Numbered from the stretch's first letter, positions 19,239-28,744 are shown. The stretch: 64,000 bases of DNA from Variovorax sp. (GCA_017744285.1 JAGIBP010000033.1:1-64000), one strand, 5' to 3'. Notes: generated from the sequence alone by a model not told the origin. Numbers and translations: made by a program.

Positions 19239-20850
19239 GGCGCCCGCCGCCGAATCCCTTCCTCCTCCCATGATCAAGCAATTCATCGACAAGCTCCTTG
19301 GCAAGTCCGGCGCCGCCGCGCCCCGCGGCAAGGCCCGTTTCGGCAAGCGCCAGGAGGTGCCGGCCGCCGTCCACGGCATCAATCCGGCCCTGGTCGATGA
19401 GCGGGCCAGGAACGTCGTCACCACCCTCCAGGGCGCGGGCTTCGAGGCCTACGTGGTGGGCGGCGCGGTGCGCGACCTGCTGCTCGGCCTGCGGCCCAAG
19501 GATTTCGACGTGGCGACCAACGCCACGCCCGAACAGGTCAAGGGCCTGTTCCGCCGCGCCTTCATCATCGGGCGGCGCTTCCGCATCGTGCACGTGGTGT
19601 ACGGCCGCGGCCGCGAGCACGAGGTGATCGAGGTCTCGACCTTCCGCGCCTACATGGACAGCAACGGTGCCGAGCAGGTCGCCGGCAACGAGCGCACCAG
19701 CAAGGGCGAGCTCGCCGGCATGAAGCACGCCGTGGACGCCAGCGGCCGCGTGCTGCGCGACAACGTCTGGGGCCCGCAGGAAGAAGATGCCGCGCGGCGC
19801 GACTTCACCGTCAACGCGATGTACTACGACCCGGCGAGCGAGATCGTGGTCGACTACCACAACGGCATCCGCGACGCCAAGAAGCTCACCCTGCGCATGA
19901 TCGGCGACCCGGCCACGCGCTACCGCGAGGACCCGGTGCGCATCATTCGCGCCATCCGTTTCTCCGCCAAGCTCGCCGCGCTCGGCTTCAAGCTCGAGCC
20001 CAAGACGGCCGCGCCGCTGGTGGCGTCGAGCAAGCTGCTGGCCGACGTGCCGCAAAGCCGCCTCTTCGACGAGATGCTCAAGCTGCTGCAGACGGGCCAT
20101 GCGGTCGCGACCATCGAGCAACTGCGCGCGCTCGGCATGGCGACAGGCATCTACCCGCTGCTCGACGTGGTGGTCGAGCGCGCCGACCAGCCCTTCGTGA
20201 AGGCGGCCCTGCAGGACACCGACCGCCGGGTGGGCGAAGGCAAGCCGGTGGCGCCGAGCTTCCTGCTCGCCTGCGTGTTGTGGGCCGACGTGCGCAACGG
20301 CTGGGCGCAGCGCATGGAAGGCAAGGGCGGACAGCGCCCGCAGCCGCCGTTCCCGGCGCTGCAGGATGCGATCGACGACGTGTTCAACGCTCGCATCGGC
20401 GACGTTTCCGGCCGCGGCAAGCTGGCGGCCGACATGCGAGAGATCTGGATGATGCAGCCGCGCTTCGACAAGCGCAGCGGCGCCACGCCCTACAGCCTGG
20501 TCGAGCAGGCGCGCTTCCGCGCCGCCTTCGACTTCATGCGCCTGCGCGCCGACGTCGGCGAGATCGGCGAGGCGATCGCCGAGTGGTGGCAGGAGTTCAG
20601 CACCGCCGACGACACGCGCCGCCAGGACCTGCTGGACCAGGTGCGGGACGAGCAGCAGAAGAAGGTGCGCCAGCGCGCGCCCCGGTCCTCCGGCGCGGCG
20701 GCGCCCGCCCGTCCCGCGGCTTCGCCGGCCGCCGAGGCCGACACGGCATTGCCTCCCGACGGCGAAGTCCAGGCCGCGCCGCGCAAGCGCCGTCGCCGCC
20801 GCAAGCCGCGCGCGGGCGGTGAATCCGCCGGCAGCGCGGCGGCCGAGTGA
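19231..20850 (+). CDS. pcnB: Poly(A) polymerase I
   Basis: Adds poly(A) tails that mark RNA for decay. The nucleotidyltransferase head is clear: YVVGGAVRDLLLGLRPKDFD with the DxD metal-binding Asps, then RRDFTVNAMYYD and a tRNA nucleotidyltransferase-like RNA-binding region YREDPVRIIRAIRFSAKL. The C-terminus is very basic (RKRRRRRKPRAGG), as in other proteobacterial PcnB. ATG 19231 overlaps hda; ATG 19270 (MIKQFIDKLLGK) matches the usual family start and may be the real one. Neither has a strong ribosome site. folK follows directly. Confidence 0.94.
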   Translation: MNEAPAAESLPPPMIKQFIDKLLGKSGAAAPRGKARFGKRQEVPAAVHGINPALVDERARNVVTTLQGAGFEAYVVGGAVRDLLLGLRPKDFDVATNATPEQVKGLFRRAFIIGRRFRIVHVVYGRGREHEVIEVSTFRAYMDSNGAEQVAGNERTSKGELAGMKHAVDASGRVLRDNVWGPQEEDAARRDFTVNAMYYDPASEIVVDYHNGIRDAKKLTLRMIGDPATRYREDPVRIIRAIRFSAKLAALGFKLEPKTAAPLVASSKLLADVPQSRLFDEMLKLLQTGHAVATIEQLRALGMATGIYPLLDVVVERADQPFVKAALQDTDRRVGEGKPVAPSFLLACVLWADVRNGWAQRMEGKGGQRPQPPFPALQDAIDDVFNARIGDVSGRGKLAADMREIWMMQPRFDKRSGATPYSLVEQARFRAAFDFMRLRADVGEIGEAIAEWWQEFSTADDTRRQDLLDQVRDEQQKKVRQRAPRSSGAAAPARPAASPAAEADTALPPDGEVQAAPRKRRRRRKPRAGGESAGSAAAE

Positions 20851-21312
20851 ATGACGAAGACCCGCGCCTACGTCGCGATCGGCGCCAACCTCGGGGACGC
20901 GCGTGCCGCCGTGCTGCGCGCCATGGCGGACCTGGACGCCGTGCCCGAGACGCGCGTCGTCGCTCGCTCGTCGCTCTATCGCAGCGCGCCGGTCGACGCG
21001 GCGGGTCCGGACTTCATCAATGCGGTGGTCGAGCTCGAGACCGCGCTCGGCCCCGAGGCCCTGCTGCATGCGCTCCAGCGGCTCGAAGCCGGCGCCGGTC
21101 GCGAGCGGCCCTATCGGAACGCGCCGCGCACGCTCGATCTGGACCTGCTGATCCATGGCGATTCGGTGAGGTCGACCGAGGTGCTCACGGTGCCGCACCC
21201 GCGCATCGCGCAGCGCGCCTTCGTGCTGCTCCCGCTGGCCGAGATCGCACCCGACCGCGTCACGCTGGGCCAGCTCAGGCAGGTCTCCGGCCAGCAGATC
21301 GAGCGGCTCTAG
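20851..21312 (+). CDS. folK: 6-hydroxymethyl-7,8-dihydropterin pyrophosphokinase
   Basis: HPPK transfers pyrophosphate from ATP to hydroxymethyl-dihydropterin in folate synthesis. The 153 residues include the opening YVAIGANLGD, the loop around RSSLYRSAPVD, and the signature RTLDLDLLIHGD with the two metal-binding Asps, followed by VPHPRIAQRAFVLLPL. The ATG comes immediately after the pcnB stop with no gap. hda-pcnB-folK form one operon. Confidence 0.96.
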   Translation: MTKTRAYVAIGANLGDARAAVLRAMADLDAVPETRVVARSSLYRSAPVDAAGPDFINAVVELETALGPEALLHALQRLEAGAGRERPYRNAPRTLDLDLLIHGDSVRSTEVLTVPHPRIAQRAFVLLPLAEIAPDRVTLGQLRQVSGQQIERL

Positions 21313-21349
21313 AGGCTGCGTTCAGGCCCGCCCATTACACTTGCGCGGT

Positions 21350-21367
21350 TTTTCACAAAAATGTCAC
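21350..21367 (+). promoter_or_regulatory. Candidate PHO box before the phosphate transport pair
   Basis: TTTTCAC-AAAA-ATGTCAC is a pair of 7-base direct repeats separated by four A residues, the layout of a PhoB-binding PHO box (CTGTCAT repeats with a 4-base AT spacer). The match to consensus is partial, but the location 42 bases before a DUF47/PiT pair supports it. Confidence 0.4.
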
Positions 21368-21408
21368 ATGCACGCGGCCGGTGACGGCCGCGTACCCAGG
21401 AGAGCGCC

Positions 21409-22053
21409 ATGTTCGGCAAGCTGCTGCCCCGCGAGGGGAATTTTTTCGAGATGTTCAATCAGCATGCCGACCGCATCGTCGAAGCAGCGCGCGCCTTCGA
21501 GCATCTGGTGGCCAACTACAGCGACCTGCATCTGCGCGAGCAGTACAACCGCGACGTCGACAACGCCGAACGTGCCGCGGACCGCGTGACGCATGACGTC
21601 AACCTGCTGATCCACAAGACCTTCATCACGCCGATCGACCGCGAGCAGATCCACAAGCTGATCAACACCATGGACGACGTGGCCGACCTGATCCAGGACT
21701 CGGCCGAGACCATGGCGCTGTACGACGTGCGCCACATGACGGAGGAAATCGCCCGTCTCACCGCGCTGAGCGTCAAGTGCTGCGAGCGCGTGAAGGATGC
21801 GGTCAAGTTCCTCGGCCGCATCGCCGAGCCCGCGATCGCCGAGGCGACCCTCAAGACCTGCGAGGAGATCGACCGCCTCGAATCGGACGCCGATCGCGTG
21901 ATGCGCAGCGCCATGAGCAAGCTCTTCCGCGAAGAGCCCGATGTGCGCGAGGTCATCAAGCTCAAGGCCATCTACGAACTGCTGGAAACGATCACCGACA
22001 AGTGCGAGGACGTGGCCAACGTGATCGAGGGCATCGTCCTCGAGAATTCCTGA
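21409..22053 (+). CDS. DUF47 (PhoU-like) phosphate transport accessory protein
   Basis: A 214-residue all-helical cytoplasmic protein of the DUF47 family, related to PhoU, typically encoded next to a PiT transporter and thought to modulate it. Typical elements are MFNQHADRIVEAARAFEHLV and the acidic metal-binding repeats DNAERAADRVTHDVN and CEEIDRLESDADRVM. A GGAGAGCGCC ribosome region precedes the ATG. The PiT gene begins 13 bases later, so they form an operon, possibly under PhoB. Confidence 0.9.
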   Translation: MFGKLLPREGNFFEMFNQHADRIVEAARAFEHLVANYSDLHLREQYNRDVDNAERAADRVTHDVNLLIHKTFITPIDREQIHKLINTMDDVADLIQDSAETMALYDVRHMTEEIARLTALSVKCCERVKDAVKFLGRIAEPAIAEATLKTCEEIDRLESDADRVMRSAMSKLFREEPDVREVIKLKAIYELLETITDKCEDVANVIEGIVLENS

Positions 22054-22066
22054 CCCCGGGCTGCGA

Positions 22067-23077
22067 ATGGCAACGGCTCAAGTCGCCCTCTGGGTGGTCG
22101 TGGTGCTGGTCGCGCTGGCCATCATCTTCGACTTCATGAACGGCTTCCACGACGCGGCGAACTCGATCGCCACGGTCGTGTCCACCGGCGTCCTGCGGCC
22201 CGGGCAAGCCGTGGTGTTCGCGGCCTTCTTCAACCTGATCGCGGTCTTCGTCTTCCACCTGAGCGTGGCCGCCACCATCGGCAAGGGGATCGCGCAGCCG
22301 GAAGTGGTCGACGTGCACGTGGTGTTCGGCGCCCTGGTGGGCGCCATCAGCTGGAACCTGGTCACCTGGTACTACGGCATCCCCAGCAGCTCCTCGCACG
22401 CGCTCATCGGCGGGATCGTGGGGGCGGTGATCGCCAAGGCCGGCGCCGGCGCATTGATCGCGGGGGGCATCTGGAAGACCGTGGCGTTCATCTTCGTCTC
22501 GCCGCTCCTGGGCTTTCTGCTCGGCTCGCTCATGATGATCGCCGTCGCCTGGCTGTTCCGGCAATCCACACCGTCGCGCATCGACGGCTGGTTCCGGCGC
22601 CTGCAGCTGGTGTCGGCCGGCGCGTACAGCCTGGGCCACGGCGGCAACGACGCGCAGAAGACCATCGGCATCATCTGGATGCTGCTGATCGCCACCGGCT
22701 ATTCGGCGGCGGATGCGGCCGACCCGCCGCTGTGGACCATCGTGACCTGCTACACGGCCATCTCCCTGGGCACCATGTTCGGCGGCTGGCGCATCGTGAA
22801 GACCATGGGCCAGAAGATCACCAAGCTCAAGCCCGTGGGCGGCTTCTGCGCCGAGACGGGCGGTGCGCTGACGCTCTTCCTCGCGACGGCGCTCGGCATT
22901 CCGGTATCGACCACCCACACGATCACCGGCGCGATCGTCGGCGTCGGCTCCACGCAGCGCGCCAGCGCCGTGCGCTGGGGCGTGGCGGGCAACATCGTCT
23001 GGGCGTGGGTCCTGACGATTCCCGCCTCGGCCTTCGTGGCGGCGATCGCATACTGGGTCGGGATGCAGGTCCTCTGA
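22067..23077 (+). CDS. PiT-family inorganic phosphate permease
   Basis: A 336-residue cation-coupled low-affinity phosphate transporter. The duplicated PiT signatures are present: FDFMNGFHDAANSIATVV near residue 21 and GGNDAQKTIGIIW in the middle, with IPSSSSHALIGGI and IPVSTTHTITGAI as the paired half-motifs. Hydrophobic segments fill the rest. It follows the DUF47 gene by 13 bases. Confidence 0.94.
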   Translation: MATAQVALWVVVVLVALAIIFDFMNGFHDAANSIATVVSTGVLRPGQAVVFAAFFNLIAVFVFHLSVAATIGKGIAQPEVVDVHVVFGALVGAISWNLVTWYYGIPSSSSHALIGGIVGAVIAKAGAGALIAGGIWKTVAFIFVSPLLGFLLGSLMMIAVAWLFRQSTPSRIDGWFRRLQLVSAGAYSLGHGGNDAQKTIGIIWMLLIATGYSAADAADPPLWTIVTCYTAISLGTMFGGWRIVKTMGQKITKLKPVGGFCAETGGALTLFLATALGIPVSTTHTITGAIVGVGSTQRASAVRWGVAGNIVWAWVLTIPASAFVAAIAYWVGMQVL

Positions 23078-23094
23078 GGGAGCTGGCCGCACGG

Positions 23095-24210
23095 ATGACG
23101 CGCTATCCCGAGCTGACCGGCCTGCGTTGCGCCGCGGTGATGATGGTCGTACTCGACCATGCGGCGAACACCCTGCCGGGCGGGTTCACCGGTTGGTTCG
23201 CACCGCTGCACTTTCTCGCCAATGGTGGCCTCGGCGTCCAGATCTTCTTCGTGCTCAGCGGCTTCCTGATCACCGGGCTTCTGAAGGCGGAGTACCGGGA
23301 GACGAATCGCATCGACCTGTTTCGGTTCTACCTTCGCCGCACGCTGCGCATCTGGCCGGCGTTCTATGCCTTCCTTGTCGTGCTCGTGCTGCTCGCGGAC
23401 TTGGAGCTTGTCGACATTCACTGGAGACAGTTCGGATTTGCGGCGCTGCATGCCTGGAACTACTCGGAGATGCTCGGGCTCGGGCCGACCAACGCCGTGC
23501 ATGGCGAAGGGGCGTGGTATCTCGGGCATTTCTGGAGCCTGTCCCTGGAGGAGCAGTTCTACTGGTTCTGGCCGCCGCTGCTGATCTTCATTTTCATCAG
23601 GAGAAGCGAGGGGCTTCTTCCCGCGCTCATTCTCATGATCCCGCTCGTCCGGGTGGCGTCGTACTTCCTCGCGCCGGGCGTTCGAACGCATCTGGGTGCG
23701 ATGCTGCATACCGCGGTCGATTCGATCCTCGTGGGTTGCTACGTGGCCTTGAAGCGGGAGCGGATCGTCGCGATGCTGGATTCGACGAGGTACGCCGCGG
23801 CCATCGTGACCACCGCGTGCGTCGCGCTGGTCCTGCTCTTCCCGGCGCTGAGTGCGCATTTCCTCGGCTATTGGACGTTGACGTACGGACCGATCTTGAG
23901 CGCCGCCGCCGTCGGCCTGCTCATCGTGGGCCTCACCCACCTGAAGAGCTTCTGGCTGTCCCGGCTCCTCCGGGTCAGGGTCGCGCTTTTCATCGGCACC
24001 ATCTCGTACAGCCTGTACCTGTGGCAGCAGCTCTTCCTCTATCCCGCATCGCCGGTCAGTTTCGGCTTTCCGCTGAATGTGGTTCAGGCGATCGTGGTTG
24101 CTTCGCTGAGCTACTGGTTCATCGAGACGCCGTTCCTGAAGCTCAAGGATGGCTTCGCCAAGCGCGGACTCGGAATGTCGCGCCGGCAGCAAGTCGATAC
24201 GCGCCTCTGA
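23095..24210 (+). CDS. Acyltransferase 3 family membrane protein
   Basis: A 371-residue OafA/YrhL-type acyltransferase with about ten membrane helices. The family start TGLRCAAVMMVVLDHA (His near residue 22), GLGVQIFFVLSGFLITGLL, RFYLRRTLRIWPAFYAF and WSLSLEEQFYWFWP are all visible. Such enzymes O-acetylate or otherwise acylate LPS, exopolysaccharide or other envelope glycans. ATG 23095 lies 17 bases after the PiT stop. Base composition is somewhat less GC-rich than the surrounding genes, which hints at acquisition but is not proof. The following gene is a GT-C-like membrane protein, so both may act on surface glycans. Confidence 0.88.
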   Translation: MTRYPELTGLRCAAVMMVVLDHAANTLPGGFTGWFAPLHFLANGGLGVQIFFVLSGFLITGLLKAEYRETNRIDLFRFYLRRTLRIWPAFYAFLVVLVLLADLELVDIHWRQFGFAALHAWNYSEMLGLGPTNAVHGEGAWYLGHFWSLSLEEQFYWFWPPLLIFIFIRRSEGLLPALILMIPLVRVASYFLAPGVRTHLGAMLHTAVDSILVGCYVALKRERIVAMLDSTRYAAAIVTTACVALVLLFPALSAHFLGYWTLTYGPILSAAAVGLLIVGLTHLKSFWLSRLLRVRVALFIGTISYSLYLWQQLFLYPASPVSFGFPLNVVQAIVVASLSYWFIETPFLKLKDGFAKRGLGMSRRQQVDTRL

Positions 24211-24385
24211 ATTCGCGCCCGTCTCCTACAGGCGCATCGGCGCCCGGCCGGTAGAGCCCACGGGCTGGCTCCAAGAAGCTGCACAGCTCTGCGCGCCGCA
24301 GGGGCCGGCCGGCCCGCATCGTGTCGCTCGGCAAAAGAGGTGGGGATTCCATTTGCTGCAACATCACGCACCGCCCGCCGGGCGC

Positions 24386-26017
24386 ATGGCGAGCCTGGTC
24401 TTCGCCGCGCCGGCCGATCGCTCGCGCCGCGTCGCGTCGCTCTGGGTCTGCCTGATCTTCGCCGCCGCGATCACCTGGCTGGCCGTGCAGCACGTGATGT
24501 GGCGCGACGAGGTGAGGGCGCTCTCGTTTGCCCTGCAGGGCCAGTCCGTTCGGGAGATGCTGCACCTGCTCAGCGACGGCCATCCTGCGCTGTGGCACCT
24601 GATGCTGCGCGGGCTGCACGCGCTCACCGGCACGGTCCTCGTGCTGCCGGCGCTGGCATGGGTGGTCGCGATGGCGGCGGCGCTGCTGCTGGCGTGGCGC
24701 TCGCCCTTCGCGTGGCCGATCGTCGCGCTGATCCTGCTCGGCCGCGGGGCGCTGTACGACTACTCGGTCGTCGCGCGCAACTACGGCATCAGCCTGCTGC
24801 TGATGCTGGCCTTCGCCGTTTTGTATTCGCGGTTCCGCCAACGCGGCATCGTGCTGGGCGTGGTGCTCGCGCTGCTGGCCAACTGCAATGTGCATTCGAC
24901 GATCCTGGTCGGGGGCTTCCTGCTGTTCTGGCTGGGCGACCTGCATGCCGAAGCGTCCTCGCGGGAGCGGCCGCCCGCATGGGGCCACTTCGCGCTGAAT
25001 GCGGCGATCGCCGTGGTGGGGATCGCCTTGTGCGCGGCCACGGTGTACCCGACGGCCAACGACGCGGCCGAACGCGCGTTCCCCGCCGGTCCGGTCTGGG
25101 TGACCGCCTTGCGCGCGCTCCTGCTTCCGGACGAGGCGTTTCGCGACCTGCTGCGCACCGGGGACGTGGACGCATTGCTGACCTCGCACTTCCCGCAAGC
25201 GTGGCCGCCGATGTCGATCCTGCTGCGCGTGCTCGCCACGGCGTTCCTGGTGGGCAGCACGCTCGGGCTCGTCGTCCGGCCCGCCGCGATGGTGGCCTCG
25301 TGGGTAACTCTCATCGCGTTCTCGCTTCTGTCGGCCTTCATCTACCAGGGGGCCTACCGGCACCACGCCCTGTGGCTGGTGTTCCTGGTGAGCCTGTACT
25401 GGATCGCCGCCGCCGGCGAGCCGGCCGTCGCGGTGCTGCCGCGCTGGAAGAGACGGCTGCGCGCGCTCGGCCTGGTGCTGTTCGTGGCGCTGCTCGCGAT
25501 GCAGGCGGCGCTCGGTGTCGGCAAGGTCGCGCCGATCGCGCTCGGCACCGCGAGCGAGAGCCGAAGCCGCGATCTTGCGCGGCTGCTCGAGGCGGATCCC
25601 CGGCTGCGCGACGCGATCCTCGTCGCCGACCCGGACTATCTGGTGGAACCGCTGCCCTACTACCTGCCGACGCGCGCCTACCTGATGCGGGAGGGGCGCT
25701 TCGGCCAGACCGTGACCTTTTCGCGCCAGGCGCGCCAGGTGCTGAGCCTGGACGAGGTCCTGCGCGAGGCGCGCGGCCTGCAGCAGCGCGATGGCCGCCC
25801 GGTGGTCATCCTCCTTGCGGCCCGGCTCGATCCCGCCCAGCCCGCGCGGGCGATCGCCGAGGGCTATTCCTGGACCTTCACCACCACGCCCGGGCAGGTT
25901 GGCGCGTTCCTCGCGGCCACGGATCGCATCGCGAGCTTCGGGCCGGTGCTGTGCTGCACCGAGGAGAGCTTCGACGTCTACGTGCTCAAGAAGCCCGACG
26001 GCAGTCCGGGCTTCTGA
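24386..26017 (+). CDS. GT-C-like integral membrane glycosyltransferase (GT39/ArnT-like)
   Basis: A 543-residue protein with about ten N-terminal membrane helices and a soluble C-terminal region. The first loop carries the GT-C signature, Asp-Glu in MWRDEVRALS followed by SDGHPALWHLMLRGLH, as in polyprenyl-phosphate-dependent sugar transferases (PMT, ArnT, RgtA types). The donor and acceptor are unknown. ATG 24386 was chosen because the hydrophobic domain begins soon after. TTG 24354, behind a purine-rich AGAGGTGGGG, is an alternative, and the 175 bases before the gene show no other feature. Confidence 0.7.
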   Translation: MASLVFAAPADRSRRVASLWVCLIFAAAITWLAVQHVMWRDEVRALSFALQGQSVREMLHLLSDGHPALWHLMLRGLHALTGTVLVLPALAWVVAMAAALLLAWRSPFAWPIVALILLGRGALYDYSVVARNYGISLLLMLAFAVLYSRFRQRGIVLGVVLALLANCNVHSTILVGGFLLFWLGDLHAEASSRERPPAWGHFALNAAIAVVGIALCAATVYPTANDAAERAFPAGPVWVTALRALLLPDEAFRDLLRTGDVDALLTSHFPQAWPPMSILLRVLATAFLVGSTLGLVVRPAAMVASWVTLIAFSLLSAFIYQGAYRHHALWLVFLVSLYWIAAAGEPAVAVLPRWKRRLRALGLVLFVALLAMQAALGVGKVAPIALGTASESRSRDLARLLEADPRLRDAILVADPDYLVEPLPYYLPTRAYLMREGRFGQTVTFSRQARQVLSLDEVLREARGLQQRDGRPVVILLAARLDPAQPARAIAEGYSWTFTTTPGQVGAFLAATDRIASFGPVLCCTEESFDVYVLKKPDGSPGF

Positions 26018-26027
26018 ATGCCTGGAG

Positions 26028-26480
26028 CTACTGCGCCATCTGGCGCCCGGCCTCGATCTCGTGCTCGAAGAAGCGCTGGAAGCTGAAAGCCAGGCTGGCC
26101 ATGAGCACGGTGCTGCCGATCGCCAGCGCGAGAACGACCGCGCCGATCGTGAGCCAGCCGGTGTTCCCCGAAGTGGACGAGGCGGCCGGGGCGGCCCCCG
26201 CGTTGTAGCGGGCGTTCCACTTCTCCGGCGTCATGAGGCCATAGACGATGGCCGTCAGCGCGCAGCCCGCGATGGTGAAGCCGAGCAGCGGGATCAGGAT
26301 CCAGCTCCAGCCGTCGTCCAGGCCGTGCATGCGCACGCGCTCGATGCCATAGAGGCCGAGCGCCGTGGGGATCGGCAGCAGCCAGCCCAGCGTGCTGGAC
26401 ATCCCGCGCAGGTAGAAGCAGTGCAGCCCGAGCGGGCCGCCGAGAAAGGCGAGCCATGTCGCCACGGTCTTGTTCTTCAT
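26028..26480 (-). CDS. TM2 domain-containing membrane protein
   Basis: A 150-residue inner-membrane protein opening with a TM2 domain (KNKTVATWLAFLGGPLGLHC then FYLRG, two helices joined by a tight turn). Two further hydrophobic segments follow (WILIPLLGFTIAGCALTAIV and IGAVVLALAIGSTVLMASLA). No function is known for bacterial members. The start overlaps the stop of the upstream acetyltransferase gene (ATGA), so the two are translated together. Confidence 0.8.
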   Translation of the reverse strand: MKNKTVATWLAFLGGPLGLHCFYLRGMSSTLGWLLPIPTALGLYGIERVRMHGLDDGWSWILIPLLGFTIAGCALTAIVYGLMTPEKWNARYNAGAAPAASSTSGNTGWLTIGAVVLALAIGSTVLMASLAFSFQRFFEHEIEAGRQMAQ

Positions 26481-26998
26481 TCGGGGCTCGTGGCGCTGCC
26501 TTCGCCCAGCACCTTCTCCATGAGGACCACGTCGCGCCATTCGCCGAACTTCCAGCCGCAGTGCTTCAGCACGCCGACATGGGTGAAGCCCTGCGCGCGA
26601 TGCACGCCGAGCGATCCCGCGTTGGCCGAATCGCCGATGACCGCGATCAGCTTGCGCACGCCGACTGCCTCGGCCGCCTGCGACAGCGCCGCGAGCAGCC
26701 GGGAGCCCAGCCCCTGGCCGCGCGCGCCGTCGGCGAGGTAGATCGAGTCCTCGGCCGAATAGCGGTAGGCGGGACGCGGCTTGAACCAGTTGCAATAGGC
26801 AAAGCCGAGGATCTCGCCGTCCTGCTCGGCCACCAGGTAGGGAAGGTTCCTGGACAGCACGTCGGCGCGCCGCGCGGCCATCTCCGCGACGCTCGGCGGC
26901 TCGGTCTCGAAGGTGCCGGTTCCGTGAAGGACGTGGTGCGCATAGATGGCGGCGATGGCGTCGAGGTCCTCGTCGCGGCTGGGGCGGATGTGGGTCAT
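26477..26998 (-). CDS. GNAT N-acetyltransferase (phosphinothricin acetyltransferase-like)
   Basis: A 173-residue GNAT acetyltransferase. The acetyl-CoA binding motif A is ARGQGLGSRLLAALSQAAEA; TFETEPPSVAEMAARRADVL and YCNWFKPRPAYRYSAEDSIY are characteristic of the Pat/MddA branch, which acetylates phosphinothricin, methionine sulfoximine or similar amino acids. The physiological substrate here is unknown. It is the first gene of a two-gene operon with a TM2 protein and diverges from the rpsP operon. Confidence 0.9.
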   Translation of the reverse strand: MTHIRPSRDEDLDAIAAIYAHHVLHGTGTFETEPPSVAEMAARRADVLSRNLPYLVAEQDGEILGFAYCNWFKPRPAYRYSAEDSIYLADGARGQGLGSRLLAALSQAAEAVGVRKLIAVIGDSANAGSLGVHRAQGFTHVGVLKHCGWKFGEWRDVVLMEKVLGEGSATSPE

Positions 26999-27045
26999 TG
27001 GACACGTCCTGGCGCGGCCAGGTGTAGAAAAAAGCAGGTACGGGC

Positions 27046-27051
27046 TATAAT
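27046..27051 (+). promoter_or_regulatory. Probable -10 of the rpsP-rimM-trmD operon
   Basis: A perfect TATAAT 88 bases before the rpsP start. The -35 at 17 bases spacing (TGTAGA, 27023-27028) is weak. The position between divergent genes makes it the best candidate for this ribosomal operon. Confidence 0.6.
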
Positions 27052-27138
27052 GGAGGGCTTTTCAGCGTGTCGCTGGCCGGGTGGCCATGTCGCGTGTCTC
27101 GACGCTGGAAGAACTCCATACCACCCGAAGGATAAATC

Positions 27139-27402
27139 ATGGTCGTGATTCGACTCTCCCGCGGCGGCTCCAAGGGCCGTCCGTTCTTCAACATCGTCGT
27201 GTCGGACAAGCGCGTGCGCCGCGATGGCCGTTTCATCGAGCGCCTGGGCTTCTACAACCCGGCCGCCAAGGAAAACGAAGAAAGCATCCGCATCGCGCAG
27301 GATCGCCTGACCTACTGGAAGAGCGTCGGCGCCCAGCCTTCGCCCACCGTCACGCGCCTGATCAAGCAAGCGGCCGCGGCCGCTCCCAAGGCAGCAGCCT
27401 AA
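27139..27402 (+). CDS. rpsP: 30S ribosomal protein S16
   Basis: An 87-residue small-subunit protein. The start [20 protein letters not shown] and the [10 protein letters not shown] segment match S16. The Ala/Lys-rich tail is normal. It leads the conserved rpsP-rimM-trmD-rplS group. Confidence 0.97.
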   Translation: MVVIRLSRGGSKGRPFFNIVVSDKRVRRDGRFIERLGFYNPAAKENEESIRIAQDRLTYWKSVGAQPSPTVTRLIKQAAAAAPKAAA

Positions 27403-27417
27403 GCTGCTTCCCAGGCG

Positions 27418-27972
27418 ATGCTGCCCACCCTCGAAGCCGCCGAATTGCCGGCGGACGCGATCGAAGTGGCGCGCATCGCCGACGCCTGGGGCATCAAGGG
27501 CTGGTTCAAGGTCCTGCCCCACAGCGCCGAACCCGAGGCGCTCTTCTCTTCCAAGCGCTGGTTCCTGCTGCCTCCCGGCACGCCCGCGGGCCGCGCGTTC
27601 CGGCTTCCGATCCGCGAAGCCAAGGAACATTCCGACTGCATCGTCGCCACTTCCGAAGACGTGCCCGACCGCACCGCGGCCGAGGCCCTCAAGGGCGCGC
27701 GCATCTTCGTCCCGCGGTCGAGCTTTCCGACCGCCGCCGAGGACGAGTACTACTGGGTCGACCTGATCGGCCTGGCGGTCGTGAACCGCGAGGGCGTTGC
27801 GCTGGGTACGGTGCGCGAGCTGCTCGCCACCGGGCCGCAGACCACGCTGGTCCTCCAAGCCGAGGAAGACGGCAAGGCGGTCGAGCGCATGGTGCCCTTC
27901 GTGTCTGCCTTCATCGACAAGGTGGACCTGCCGGGCCGTCTGATCAGCGTCGACTGGCAACCCGACTACTGA
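27418..27972 (+). CDS. rimM: 16S rRNA maturation protein RimM
   Basis: A 184-residue 30S assembly factor that binds S19 and helps mature the head of the small subunit. [19 protein letters not shown] at the start of the first beta-barrel and [20 protein letters not shown] at the PRC barrel are the family landmarks. It starts 15 bases after rpsP; ATG 27418 is the only in-frame start before the conserved region. Confidence 0.96.
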   Translation: MLPTLEAAELPADAIEVARIADAWGIKGWFKVLPHSAEPEALFSSKRWFLLPPGTPAGRAFRLPIREAKEHSDCIVATSEDVPDRTAAEALKGARIFVPRSSFPTAAEDEYYWVDLIGLAVVNREGVALGTVRELLATGPQTTLVLQAEEDGKAVERMVPFVSAFIDKVDLPGRLISVDWQPDY

Positions 27973-27997
27973 CCGGGGCTCCCGGCCCGGCGCCGCC

Positions 27998-28744
27998 ATG
28001 CGCTTCGACGTCCTGACCCTGTTTCCCGAACTGTTCGCGCCGCTGCTGACGAGCGGCGTGACGCGCCGCGCCTTCGAGTCGAAGCAGGTCGACGTGGTGC
28101 TGTGGAATCCGCGCGACTACGCCGAGGGGAACTACCGGCGCGTCGACGACCGGCCCTTCGGCGGCGGCCCCGGCATGGTCATGATGGCGCAGCCGCTCTC
28201 GGCCTGCCTCGATGCGGCGCTCGCCGCGCGGGGCGCGCCGGCCCCGGTCGTGCTGTTCTCCCCGATCGGGGAGACCCTGCGCCACGCGGTGGTCGAGCAG
28301 TGGTCGGCCGGCGAGGGCGCTGTGCTCGTGTGCGGCCGCTACGAAGGGATCGACCAGCGGTTCATCGATGCGCGGGTGACGCACCAGATCAGCCTCGGCG
28401 ATTTCGTGCTCTCGGGCGGCGAGATCGCCGCCATGGCCTTCCTCGACGCCATCGCCCGGCTGCAGCCCGGCGTGCTCGGCGACGAGGCCAGCCACGTGCA
28501 GGACAGCTTCAACCCGGCGCTCGACGGGCTGCTCGACTGCCCGCACTACACCCGCCCCGAGCAGTGGAACGGGGAGGGCGTGCCCGCGGCGTTGATGTCA
28601 GGCCACCACCTGCAGATCGAGCGCTGGCGCCGCGACCAGCGGCTCGTGATCACGCGCGAGAAGCGGCCCGAGCTGATCGAGGCGGCGCGCCGCGCGGGGC
28701 GCCTCAGCGCCGCGGACGAAGCCGCGCTCAAGAAAAAGCTATAA
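27998..28744 (+). CDS. trmD: tRNA (guanine-N1)-methyltransferase
   Basis: A SPOUT-class enzyme that makes m1G37 in tRNA to prevent frameshifting. The trefoil-knot S-adenosylmethionine site is visible ([17 protein letters not shown], and [20 protein letters not shown]). The 248 residues are the expected length. It lies 25 bases after rimM. Confidence 0.97.
   Translation: MRFDVLTLFPELFAPLLTSGVTRRAFESKQVDVVLWNPRDYAEGNYRRVDDRPFGGGPGMVMMAQPLSACLDAALAARGAPAPVVLFSPIGETLRHAVVEQWSAGEGAVLVCGRYEGIDQRFIDARVTHQISLGDFVLSGGEIAAMAFLDAIARLQPGVLGDEASHVQDSFNPALDGLLDCPHYTRPEQWNGEGVPAALMSGHHLQIERWRRDQRLVITREKRPELIEAARRAGRLSAADEAALKKKL

Noticed and set aside
19198..21198. A 666-codon minus-strand open frame opposite pcnB and folK
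   Set aside because: No domain is visible and both genes beneath it are unmistakable.
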